Shown in pieces: positions 34,671 through 42,173 of a DNA stretch of 64,000 nucleotides (position 1 is the stretch's first letter; each line of letters begins with the position of its first letter). Below the pieces are notes generated by a model, which saw nothing but the letters and a program-made list of their open reading frames with translations, ran no database searches and was not told the origin of the DNA. The position numbers and the translations under genes were made by a program. The DNA comes from Chitinophagales bacterium (GTDB lineage: Bacteria > Bacteroidota > Bacteroidia > Chitinophagales > Saprospiraceae), in NCBI GenBank assembly GCA_013298845.1, contig JAAFJN010000001.1:496001-560000 (forward strand). Direction: 5' to 3'.

Positions 34671-35912
34671 TTATAAGTAGCGTTGAATAAACTGTAAAAT
34701 AAGGCTCGTTCCGCCGCAGTTTTCCCGCAAATATTGCTGAATCGCCGCCCTTGCCGACTGTCTTGCGGGTTCTTGTTGAAGCATTAATAATGTTTCTTGC
34801 AACGAATTGCTGTCGTGAACGCTAAAAAATCCTTGGCGGCGAATTAATTGTTTGGCCTCTTCAAATTTATGGTATTTGGGGCCAAAAATAACCGGCAACC
34901 CAAACGCCGCCGGTTCCAGCGTGTTGTGAATACCGGTGCCAAAGCCTCCCCCGATGTACGCCCAATGGCCGTATCGGTATAAGGTATTTAACATCCCTAC
35001 GTTGTCGATAATTAACCAGCGGTAAGCCGTTACCTGTTCTGGATTGGTCGCCGAATACGCCACTGCTCCCGCGCCCAGGCGCTCAAGCAGGCGGGTTACG
35101 TGCGCCTGTGAGGGTTCGTGTGGGGCGCAAATCACTTTTAAATTGGCCAAATCGGGGTGTTGTAAAGCCGTCAACAGCAAATCTTCGTCTTTTTCCCACG
35201 AACTCCCCACCACCAATATCCGATGGTGCCGGGCAAATGCCGCCACAATATCGTTGTCGGGTGCCTGCGCCGCAATGTCCAAAACCCGATCAATGCGGGT
35301 ATCTCCGGCAAGGGTAGTTTTTGTACACCCGATGCCGTGTAGCAGATTGATCGAATCTTGGGTTTGTACAAAAAAATGCGTAAAACAAGCCAGCATCCGG
35401 CGGCTCCACGCGCCGTACCATTGGAAAAAATACTGTTCGGGGCGAAATAAAGCGGCAATTAGCCAAACGGGAATCCGGCGGTGTTGCGCTTCGAGTAAAT
35501 AATTAGCCCAAAATTCGTATTTGACAAAAATGATTAAATCCGGCTGTACTTCGTCCAAAAAAGCGCGGGCGTTGGCGGGGGTATCCAACGGCAAATACAA
35601 AATGGTATCGGCGTGGGGATAGTTTTTGCGCAGTTCGTACCCCGACGGTGAAAAAAAGGTAAGTACGATGTGCCAATCGGGGTGTTGTTTTTTTATTTGT
35701 TCCATGACGGGTCGCCCTTGTTCAAATTCTCCCAACGATGCCACGTGTATCCACAGCGTCTTTTTGCGGTTTTGGGGCAGCGCTGCGGCCAGCCGATTCC
35801 GCCAATTGGCCCGCCCTTCGACCCCTTTTTTTATTTTAGTATCCCAAAAAGCCCCTAATTGCATGGCCAATGACAGGACGTAGATGGCAATATTGTACAA
35901 GGTATGTGTCAT
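34671..35912 (-). CDS. waaA: 3-deoxy-D-manno-octulosonic acid (Kdo) transferase
   Basis: WaaA adds Kdo from CMP-Kdo to lipid A precursor at the inner membrane. The 413-residue GT-B enzyme has the N-terminal membrane-contact helix MTHTLYNIAIYVLSLAMQ, WIHVASLGEFEQGRPV, the acceptor-side KYEFWANYLLEA, and the nucleotide-binding GGGFGTGIHNTLEPAAFGLPVIFGP motif. I chose the ATG at 35912; it is preceded by TAACTTTG, a -7 element, so the 24 extra upstream codons are unlikely to be translated. It starts an operon with the TPR-HTH gene. Confidence 0.95.
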   Translation of the reverse strand: MTHTLYNIAIYVLSLAMQLGAFWDTKIKKGVEGRANWRNRLAAALPQNRKKTLWIHVASLGEFEQGRPVMEQIKKQHPDWHIVLTFFSPSGYELRKNYPHADTILYLPLDTPANARAFLDEVQPDLIIFVKYEFWANYLLEAQHRRIPVWLIAALFRPEQYFFQWYGAWSRRMLACFTHFFVQTQDSINLLHGIGCTKTTLAGDTRIDRVLDIAAQAPDNDIVAAFARHHRILVVGSSWEKDEDLLLTALQHPDLANLKVICAPHEPSQAHVTRLLERLGAGAVAYSATNPEQVTAYRWLIIDNVGMLNTLYRYGHWAYIGGGFGTGIHNTLEPAAFGLPVIFGPKYHKFEEAKQLIRRQGFFSVHDSNSLQETLLMLQQEPARQSARAAIQQYLRENCGGTSLILQFIQRYL

Positions 35913-35921
35913 TTCTGGGGG

Positions 35922-35929
35922 CAAAGTTA
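35922..35929 (-). promoter_or_regulatory. -7 promoter element TAACTTTG before waaA
   Basis: On the minus strand TAACTTTG lies 9 bases before the waaA ATG, implying a very short leader. A TTG at 35953-35955 is a possible -33 element at a longer than normal spacing. Confidence 0.5.
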
Positions 35930-36082
35930 GGTTGGCTTCCGGTAAAATACGGCAATTTGATGCCGGATAGATGTTTTGGGCCATTTCCTGTTTCAGGGGT
36001 ATGGCAACTTTGGAGGGAAAAGTAAACGTTTGTTACCTTGAAATTTTACATTTTTTTTTGGGCTACTCCCTCTTTTAAAATT

Positions 36083-36273
36083 CTTTTTTCTTAACAAAAT
36101 GCTAAATACGCGCTTTTTTTAAAAAAAATGTACCCTATTTTTGGTACGTTTTTTCAACAAATGCTACCTTTTTTGAGGTATTTTTAAATGAAAAAACCAC
36201 TCAAAAACCGTTTCTTTTAATTTTGACGCCGTTTTCTTGCGAATATAGCATTGTTTATTTTTTCAACAAAATC
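36083..36273. repeat. Three imperfect copies of TTTTTTCAACAAAATGCT
   Basis: Copies at 36083-36103, 36148-36165 and 36257-36273 share CTTTTTTCaACAAAatgct. The region between waaA and ricT (35930-36547) holds no protein gene and is A/T-rich. The motif may bind a regulator or be simple-sequence drift. Confidence 0.4.
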
Positions 36274-36285
36274 AAAAAAATGCCC

Positions 36286-36316
36286 TTGCAGGTTTTGAGA
36301 AACTTCCGCACTTTTG
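36286..36316 (+). promoter_or_regulatory. Promoter for a candidate small RNA
   Basis: TTG at 36286-36288 and CACTTTTG at 36309-36316 are 20 bases apart, the normal spacing for TTG/TAnnTTTG promoters, with one mismatch in the -7 element. The predicted start is near 36323. Confidence 0.4.
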
Positions 36317-36322
36317 TAACGT

Positions 36323-36444
36323 CAAATAGATAGAACAACAGCAACGACAACGAGATGTAAGATTTGACACACAGATTTGCCACTTTTCATGAGATTATAT
36401 ACGGGAAACCGGCGCGCCGCAAAAGAGCGGCGCGCTTTTTTTTT
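36323..36444 (+). ncRNA. Candidate small RNA or leader with strong terminator
   Basis: A predicted transcript of about 120 bases begins after the promoter at 36286-36316 and ends in a strong intrinsic terminator, with no open frame and no plus-strand gene upstream that the terminator could serve. The 5' half is rich in AACAAC/GACAAC and looks unstructured; the 3' part contains GGGAAACCGG before the hairpin. It might be a stand-alone small RNA or an attenuator leader for ricT. I do not recognise an RNA family. Confidence 0.4.
36412..36444 (+). terminator. Strong intrinsic terminator with no gene upstream
   Basis: A 9-bp all-GC stem (GCGCGCCGC with GCGGCGCGC), a 6-base loop and nine T. The nearest plus-strand protein gene upstream ends at 33154 and has its own terminator. 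Confidence 0.9.
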
Positions 36445-36547
36445 GCGTATATGAAAAGTACGATGTAATATTGCACCGCTTTTAATTAAAGAACTGTCTT
36501 TAAAAAAGCATTTTGTTCACGACAATCAAAACTGAATATATCATTGA

Positions 36548-38434
36548 ATGGCTTGTTTAGGATGTTCCTGTTCCACGGGAAAGGATAGCGTAGGCGGGTG
36601 CGGGTCGAATGGCGGATGCTCTACTGGTGGATGCAACAGGCATAATACATACGATTGGATTACAGCACTCGGCATAGCGGACACCCAACCTTTTGATATT
36701 GTTGAAGTATCATTTAAAAACGGTTCCCGCAAAGACTTTTTCAAAAATCCACCCTTTACCCGTACGACCACCGGCGATTTTGTGCTGGTAGAGTCCCCGG
36801 CCGGAGGTTACGACCTCGGTAAAATTTCACTTTCCGGCGAATTGGTGCGCCTTCAGATGAAGCGCAAACGCGTAAAAAACGACGCCAAACTGGGCGCGGT
36901 GATCCGCAAAGCCAATGAGCGCGACCTTGAGCGCCTCGATGAGTTGCGCAAAGAGGAGAAAAACGTGATGATTAAAGCGCGTACTATTGCCCGTACCCTC
37001 GATCTGCAAATGAAAGTTTGTGACATTGAGTTCCAGGGAGATGGCCGCAAATGCACGTTTTTTTACACCGCCGAAGGCCGGGTTGATTTCCGCGAATTGA
37101 TTCGCCACTACGCCAAAGAATTTAAAGTAAAAATTGAAATGCGCCAAATCGGTGCGCGTCAGGAGTCGTCCCGAATCGGGGGGCTTGGGAACTGCGGCCG
37201 TGAATTGTGCTGCTCTACCTGGCTGACCGAGTTCAAATCGGTGAATACCGCCGCTGCGCGTTATCAAAACCTGGCCATTAACCAAACCAAACTATCCGGT
37301 ATGTGCGGGCGACTCAAATGTTGCCTCAACTACGAACTGGATACTTACGTTGATGCCCTCGAAGATTTCCCGGATAAAGCGGATAAATTAAAAACTAAGG
37401 CCGGACTTGCCGTTCTGATGAAGACCGACGTGTTCAAACGCCTTATGTTTTTTGCGTACGCCGACAACAAAATCAAGTTTTATCCGCTTCACGTTGACCA
37501 GGTCTGGGACGCTATGGATATGATCAAAAACGGTCAAATCCCCGAAAGCCTCGACGATATTCTGGCAATGGCACCACCTTCTACCGACGAAGTAGAAGAA
37601 GATGAACCGGATTTCGAAAACGTAGATAACGTAATTCAACTTCCGCTCGAAAAACGGAAGAAAAAGAAGAAAAAGAAGAAAAAAGCGCGTGGAGAAACTG
37701 CCGCTGCCGCCGTTGAACGCGCCGAACAGGCCGATCTGGCGCGGGTGTCGGGTCGCTCCGGGCAACAGCGTGGCCCACGCCCCGATGGTCGAGGCGGCAA
37801 CAATAATCCCAATAACCGGCAAGGTGGCGGCGACAATCGCCCACCCCGTCCCGAAGGTGGGAATAATAATCGGCAAGGTGGCGGTGATAACCGTCCTCCA
37901 AGACCGGAAGGTGGCGGCCAGTCGCAAAAAGGGGGCAATAATAACCCGAACAACAAACAAGGTGGCGGCGACAACCGTCCTCCGAGACCAGAAGGCGGCG
38001 GTCAGCAACCCAAAGGCGGTAATAACAACCCGAACAACAAACAAGGTGGCGGCAGTGACCGTCCTCCGAGACCGGAAGGTGGCGGCCAACAACCCAAAGG
38101 CGGTAATAACAACCCGAACAACAAACAAGGTGGCGGCAGTGACCGTCCTCCGAGACCGGAAGGTGGCGGCCAACAACCCAAAAGCGGTAATAATAACCCG
38201 AACAACAAACAAGGTGGCGGCGATAACCGTCCGCCGAGACCAGAGGGCGGCGGTCAGCAGCCCAAAGGTGGCAACAACAACCCGAACAACAAGCAGAGCG
38301 GCGGCGACAATCGTCCTCCGAGACCGGAGGGTGGTGGCCAACAAAAGGGAGGGAATAACCCGAACAATAACAAACAAGGTGGCAAACCCAAAGGTGGCGA
38401 ACGTCCGCCGGGCGGGGATACACCAGCCGAATAA
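36548..38434 (+). CDS. ricT: RicT/PSP1-domain protein with Cys-rich start and repetitive tail
   Basis: The 628-residue protein has a cysteine-rich N-terminus (six Cys in the first 29 residues), a PSP1 domain (about 45-290) with the conserved IGGLGNCGRELCCSTWL and MCGRLKCCLNYE blocks, a lysine run near 375, then about 230 residues of low complexity. In Bacillus, RicT (YaaT) works with RicA and RicF around [4Fe-4S] clusters and RNase Y; whether this holds here is unknown. The tail consists of 28-residue repeats (KQGGGDNRPPRPEGGGQQPK and a GGNNNPNN part), coded by 84-bp repeats at about 37790-38400. A terminator follows. Confidence 0.88.
   Translation: MACLGCSCSTGKDSVGGCGSNGGCSTGGCNRHNTYDWITALGIADTQPFDIVEVSFKNGSRKDFFKNPPFTRTTTGDFVLVESPAGGYDLGKISLSGELVRLQMKRKRVKNDAKLGAVIRKANERDLERLDELRKEEKNVMIKARTIARTLDLQMKVCDIEFQGDGRKCTFFYTAEGRVDFRELIRHYAKEFKVKIEMRQIGARQESSRIGGLGNCGRELCCSTWLTEFKSVNTAAARYQNLAINQTKLSGMCGRLKCCLNYELDTYVDALEDFPDKADKLKTKAGLAVLMKTDVFKRLMFFAYADNKIKFYPLHVDQVWDAMDMIKNGQIPESLDDILAMAPPSTDEVEEDEPDFENVDNVIQLPLEKRKKKKKKKKKARGETAAAAVERAEQADLARVSGRSGQQRGPRPDGRGGNNNPNNRQGGGDNRPPRPEGGNNNRQGGGDNRPPRPEGGGQSQKGGNNNPNNKQGGGDNRPPRPEGGGQQPKGGNNNPNNKQGGGSDRPPRPEGGGQQPKGGNNNPNNKQGGGSDRPPRPEGGGQQPKSGNNNPNNKQGGGDNRPPRPEGGGQQPKGGNNNPNNKQSGGDNRPPRPEGGGQQKGGNNPNNNKQGGKPKGGERPPGGDTPAE
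37790..38400 (+). repeat. 84-bp in-frame tandem repeats in ricT
   Basis: About six imperfect 84-bp units encode the Gly/Asn/Pro/Arg-rich tail. The opposite strand shows long open frames here that are by-products of the repeat. Confidence 0.9.
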
Positions 38435-38460
38435 GGGGCCGGAACTGCCCATTTACAGTG

Positions 38461-38500
38461 CCCTGCGCGAAACTTTGGTTTTGCGCAGGGTATTTTTTTT
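38461..38500 (+). terminator. Intrinsic terminator after ricT
   Basis: A stem of up to 13 bp (CCCTGCGC-GAAAC with GTTTT-GCGCAGGG) around a 4-base loop, then TA and eight T. It begins 26 bases after the ricT stop. Confidence 0.9.
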
Positions 38501-38521
38501 GGGGTAAATTGAAGGCGTTTT

Positions 38522-39532
38522 TTACAGAGACCCGCGAATAATCAACTGACAGGGATTGTGAATGTTATCTACTACCTTATCCAGCAACATGCGCGCACCG
38601 GTGATACCCATTTGGCGAAAATCGGTGCTGATTACGGTAATTCCCTTGTCAATAATTTCTTTATAGGGCGTATCGTCGTACGAAACCAATCCGATGTCTT
38701 TGCCCAATTGCCAGTCTTTTTCCCGGCAATATTTGATAAATTTTACCAATTCCCGTTCGTCAAACAAAATATACGCTTCGTCGCGGAACACCACGGCCGA
38801 ATCAAACCCGGTGAGGATTCGGTAGGGCATTTTGTGGTTTTCGCAAAAACGAATAAAGCCATTGTTGCGGCCATCAGGCATGTATGTCAAAGGTGCCTGC
38901 GGGCACAACATATTGAGACGGCGGTACTTTTTTAACAAATCAAGACCCTGGCGCAGTCCTTCTTGAATATCGTTTTCAAAATCCTGGTGCACGCACGCGA
39001 CCGGGTATTTGAGGGTAGGTACATCTTTATCCAAGAGGGTGAGTTGGTGCGGGGGGATTTTTTCCAGCGACGCCGAGATATCGGTGGAGACGTGGGCTAC
39101 CACCACGTAATGGGTAAACCGGCCGAGGTTGGCCGTTAGTAAATTATCGAAGGTATTGCGATCGTAGTGGTGGAAAAAGATACTTACCCGCGCGTTGGGC
39201 GGTAGTGTTTCTTTAAATCCGTTGTACATGATTTCTTTGTAAGAACTCAATTCATCAAAAAGTAAAAGAATATTATACCCTGTTTTTACATCTGTAGCAG
39301 CAATATAATATCCTTTACCTTGATGCGCTTCGATAATTCCGCGTCGCCGCAGTTCATCGTAGGCTTTTACGACCGTCATTCTGGCAATGCCATAGTGTTC
39401 GGAAGTTTCATTGACGGAGGGAATTTGATCACCGTGGTTCCATTGGTTAGAGCTAATACCAGTTAATATGGCATCAACGATTTGTTGATACTTAGGTGTT
39501 CGGGAACCATGATCGATTGATTTATTTTGCAT
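38522..39532 (-). CDS. GntR-family regulator with sugar-binding-type sensor domain
   Basis: The 336-residue regulator has a GntR winged helix (about 12-80: KYQQIVDAILTGISSNQW, IPSVNETSEHYGIARMTVVKAYDELRRRGII) and a C-terminal periplasmic-binding-protein-like effector domain (about 90-335) as in LacI/AraR types. Such regulators in Bacteroidota control sugar or sugar-acid operons and respond to their ligand by leaving DNA. I chose the ATG at 39532, just before the DNA-binding domain. Two inverted copies of TTCTATACTATTCTAA upstream are probable operators, so it may control itself. Confidence 0.88.
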   Translation of the reverse strand: MQNKSIDHGSRTPKYQQIVDAILTGISSNQWNHGDQIPSVNETSEHYGIARMTVVKAYDELRRRGIIEAHQGKGYYIAATDVKTGYNILLLFDELSSYKEIMYNGFKETLPPNARVSIFFHHYDRNTFDNLLTANLGRFTHYVVVAHVSTDISASLEKIPPHQLTLLDKDVPTLKYPVACVHQDFENDIQEGLRQGLDLLKKYRRLNMLCPQAPLTYMPDGRNNGFIRFCENHKMPYRILTGFDSAVVFRDEAYILFDERELVKFIKYCREKDWQLGKDIGLVSYDDTPYKEIIDKGITVISTDFRQMGITGARMLLDKVVDNIHNPCQLIIRGSL

Positions 39533-39596
39533 AGTAAAAGTGACAGGTATATAACCTTGCGCCAAATACCTGTCCAACTCAATCGTAATTTTACTA

Positions 39597-39612
39597 TTCT
39601 ATACTATTCTAA
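39597..39612. promoter_or_regulatory. Putative GntR operator, left half
   Basis: TTCTATACTATTCTAA, 65 bases upstream of the GntR start. Its perfect inverted copy lies 181 bases further away. Within it ACTATTCTA occurs twice if the preceding bases are included. Confidence 0.5.
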
Positions 39613-39793
39613 CACTTAACTTGAGGCAAAGTTAAGAATTAATTACGCTGATGGAGGTAATGTGAAGGCACTTTTTTTTCAAAATTTTTATAAAACCCAT
39701 TTTTAATGGCTAAAAATGGCGCAATGCGCTCACATATGCGTTTTTGGCATTCATTAGAGTGCATTAGCAGTGGCAAGTTACGTCTATTATAGA

Positions 39794-39809
39794 TTAGAAT
39801 AGTATAGAA
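39794..39809. promoter_or_regulatory. Putative GntR operator, right half
   Basis: TTAGAATAGTATAGAA, the exact reverse complement of the site at 39597-39612, with a further ATTATAGATTAGAAT overlap on its left. The pair could be bridged into a repression loop. The rest of 39533-39882 shows nothing else clear. Confidence 0.5.
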
Positions 39810-39882
39810 CAGTTGTTTTTTTCAAAAAAAATCTAAAAGCGGGAAAATGGCGCAAAAATGTTGGCTAAATACCTGAATTGTG

Positions 39883-39914
39883 TTTGAAAAAGCCAAAGTG
39901 CGGTTTTACTTTTG
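39883..39914 (+). promoter_or_regulatory. Full Bacteroidota promoter TTTG-N20-TACTTTTG
   Basis: TTTG at 39883-39886, 20 bases, then TACTTTTG at 39907-39914. The expected start of transcription falls at or next to the ATG at 39921, so the mRNA would be leaderless or nearly so. Confidence 0.65.
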
Positions 39915-39920
39915 TGCGTT

Positions 39921-40358
39921 ATGGCTACTTTTTCGGCGCACGAGGTTATTTCATTGTTGAATCCCCAAACGGGAATATTGGAGGTATTGAGGGCGGCTAT
40001 TTTGTTGCAGGCCAAAATAGAATCTTCGGAAACGAAGGATTTTTATTTTCAAAAAGGGTTACCCGCGCACCGGGCGAAGTTGGAGGAATTAAAAAAGCGA
40101 TACGCCGAATCCGCAGCGCTCGTCAATGATAACAACGTGGATTTTTTTGTGGAAAAAATAGGGGAGTGCCGCGAAAAGATCAACCAAATAAAAACGACTT
40201 ACCGTTTGAATACCATTTTTCAAATGGCGCTGGGAAAATTAGAGCAACAAATAGCGTATTACACCGATTTGTTGGCAGTGAAAGGCCAGTTGGGGTATTT
40301 AAAACCTTACGACGAGTTGATGCAGGATGAAGCTGCTTTGTTGGTTGTGTTTCGATAG
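39921..40358 (+). CDS. Hypothetical helical protein
   Basis: A 145-residue protein I do not recognise. It is almost all helical, with a charged middle and a coiled-coil-like stretch around residues 85-115 (EKIGECREKINQIKTTYRL). No membrane span and no signal peptide. A consensus promoter directly in front gives it support; an ATG three codons earlier would lie inside the promoter. The tRNA-Gly gene lies 11 bases downstream on the other strand. Confidence 0.65.
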   Translation: MATFSAHEVISLLNPQTGILEVLRAAILLQAKIESSETKDFYFQKGLPAHRAKLEELKKRYAESAALVNDNNVDFFVEKIGECREKINQIKTTYRLNTIFQMALGKLEQQIAYYTDLLAVKGQLGYLKPYDELMQDEAALLVVFR

Positions 40359-40369
40359 TAAATTAATAG

Positions 40370-40442
<73 letters not shown>

Positions 40443-40587
40443 GTAATGCTGCAAAGATAGGGGCATTAGATACACCCGCGCAACCTTACCCCCTTTTTTT
40501 GTTGAACCTTCGGATAAATATTAATTTCAAAACTTCAAAAAAACGCAAAAACTGATTCCGGTGCGCAAAAGTTCGGGACAAATAACT

Positions 40588-40595
40588 TACATTTG
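40588..40595 (+). promoter_or_regulatory. -7 promoter element TACATTTG before the BLUF gene
   Basis: TACATTTG fits TAnnTTTG and lies 75 bases before the BLUF ATG. No clear -33 element was seen. Confidence 0.45.
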
Positions 40596-40670
40596 CTCGA
40601 CACATACCATCTGTTTAAGCGTGTTTGAGGCATTTTAAAGCCAACAAACCTTCTCAATTACAATTTACCA

Positions 40671-41114
40671 ATGGCGCTCTATCACCTGGTTTATCAGAGC
40701 AAAGTTATTCATCCCTTTTCCGATGCAGAATTGGCGGTTTTGTTGGAAAAAGCGCGGGAGTTTAATGCGCAATATAATGTTACCGGCTTGCTAATGTACG
40801 GTTATGGCAGTTTTTTGCAACTGCTGGAAGGTGACGACGATGTGATCAAATCCTTGTATTACCTGCGGATATCCACCGACCCCCGGCACCACGCTGCCCG
40901 GGTACTGCGCGAGGGACAGGTCGAACAACGCCTCTTTGATCGCTGGGCTATGGCGTTCCGGCCCATTGATGCCACTTTGTTCAAAGATGTCACCGGATTC
41001 GTTCACCCGGACGCTGAATCGGAGTACGGGCGCAACCTGCTGGCTCCGCTCGCTACCATGCAAGCGCTTGAAATGTTGTCCATTGACCTCAAACGCAAAG
41101 AAAATAATACCTGA
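40671..41114 (+). CDS. BLUF-domain blue-light sensor
   Basis: This 147-residue protein is a single BLUF domain, which binds FAD and senses blue light. The key residues are visible: Tyr8 in LVYQS, Asn31/Asn35-type residues in AREFNAQYNVTGLLMYG, Gln49-type residue in FLQLLEG, and the C-terminal RWAMAFRP strand with the Trp/Met that reports the light state. No output domain is fused, so it must signal by protein contact. The next gene, a polyprenyl synthase, begins 72 bases later and may share the transcript, which would be an unusual partner. Confidence 0.88.
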   Translation: MALYHLVYQSKVIHPFSDAELAVLLEKAREFNAQYNVTGLLMYGYGSFLQLLEGDDDVIKSLYYLRISTDPRHHAARVLREGQVEQRLFDRWAMAFRPIDATLFKDVTGFVHPDAESEYGRNLLAPLATMQALEMLSIDLKRKENNT

Positions 41115-41186
41115 CCAATCGCCACAACTTTACTACCTTCACCGCTGTTTAGATTCAGAACTTTCAATTATTTTTGAAAATAGAGT

Positions 41187-42158
41187 ATGTCCTTGGATAC
41201 CATTAAGCAGCCTATTGCGACGGAGTTAGATATTTTCGAGCAACGTTTCCGGGATTTGATGCGCAGTAAAGTGCCCTTGCTGGATAAAATTACCTGGTAC
41301 ATTGTGCAGCGCAAAGGCAAACAAATCCGCCCCATGCTGGTTTTGCTGAGCGCCAGGTTGTTTGGCCCCATCAACGATGCTTCCCATACCGCCGCTTCCA
41401 TGGTGGAATTGCTACACACGGCAACGCTGGTGCACGACGATGTGGTGGATGACTCCAACGAGCGCCGGGGCTTTTTCTCCATCAATGCCCTTTGGAAAAA
41501 TAAAATTGCCGTACTCGTGGGCGATTATCTGCTTTCCCAAGGATTGCTCATTAGTGTGCGGACCCAACAGTTTAATATGCTTGGTATCGTTAGCCGGGCC
41601 GTTACCGAAATGGCCGAAGGCGAATTGTTACAAATGGAAAAAGCCCGCCGACTCGACATTAAGGAATCCATTTATTTTGATATTATTCGCCAAAAAACGG
41701 CTTCGCTCATCGCCGCCGCTTGCAGTGCCGGTGCCGCCAGTACTACTTCTGACCCCGAACAAATTGAAAAAATTCGGTTGTTTGGCGAAAAAACCGGCAT
41801 CGCCTTCCAAATCCGCGACGACCTTTTTGATTTTGGTACCGACGACGTGGGCAAACCACTCGGCATTGACATCAAAGAAAAAAAGATGACCCTGCCCCTG
41901 ATTTATACCCTTCAGCATTGCGATAGCAGCACCCGCCGCCGAATCCTGAACATTGTCAAAAATGAAAGTGATAAAAAGGAAAAAGTCAACGAGGTGATCG
42001 AAATTGTGCGCAAAAGCGGCGGTATCGAATACGCCCACGCCGCCATGATGCAATACCGCCAGGAGGCTTTTGAAATATTGGAATCCGTGGCCGTGGAATC
42101 GCCCGCCCGGGAGGCGTTGCGCGCGCTGGTGGTGTACGTGACTGAGCGCTCCAAATAA
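41187..42158 (+). CDS. trans-Polyprenyl diphosphate synthase (IspB-type)
   Basis: The 323-residue enzyme extends allylic diphosphates with isopentenyl diphosphate, most likely to make the side chain of menaquinone. Both aspartate-rich motifs are visible: first HDDVVDDS near residue 82 and second RDDLFDFG near 210, with KGKQIRPMLVL near the start. Chain length cannot be read by eye. It follows the BLUF gene and precedes the MutS-like gene by 15 bases. Confidence 0.92.
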   Translation: MSLDTIKQPIATELDIFEQRFRDLMRSKVPLLDKITWYIVQRKGKQIRPMLVLLSARLFGPINDASHTAASMVELLHTATLVHDDVVDDSNERRGFFSINALWKNKIAVLVGDYLLSQGLLISVRTQQFNMLGIVSRAVTEMAEGELLQMEKARRLDIKESIYFDIIRQKTASLIAAACSAGAASTTSDPEQIEKIRLFGEKTGIAFQIRDDLFDFGTDDVGKPLGIDIKEKKMTLPLIYTLQHCDSSTRRRILNIVKNESDKKEKVNEVIEIVRKSGGIEYAHAAMMQYRQEAFEILESVAVESPAREALRALVVYVTERSK

Positions 42159-42173
42159 CCCGCAAATCAACCT

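Noticed and set aside
37388-38452. Long minus-strand open frames opposite the ricT tail
   Set aside because: They mirror the 84-bp repeats of ricT, lack a start context and have no coding pattern of their own; ricT has a conserved domain in the other strand.
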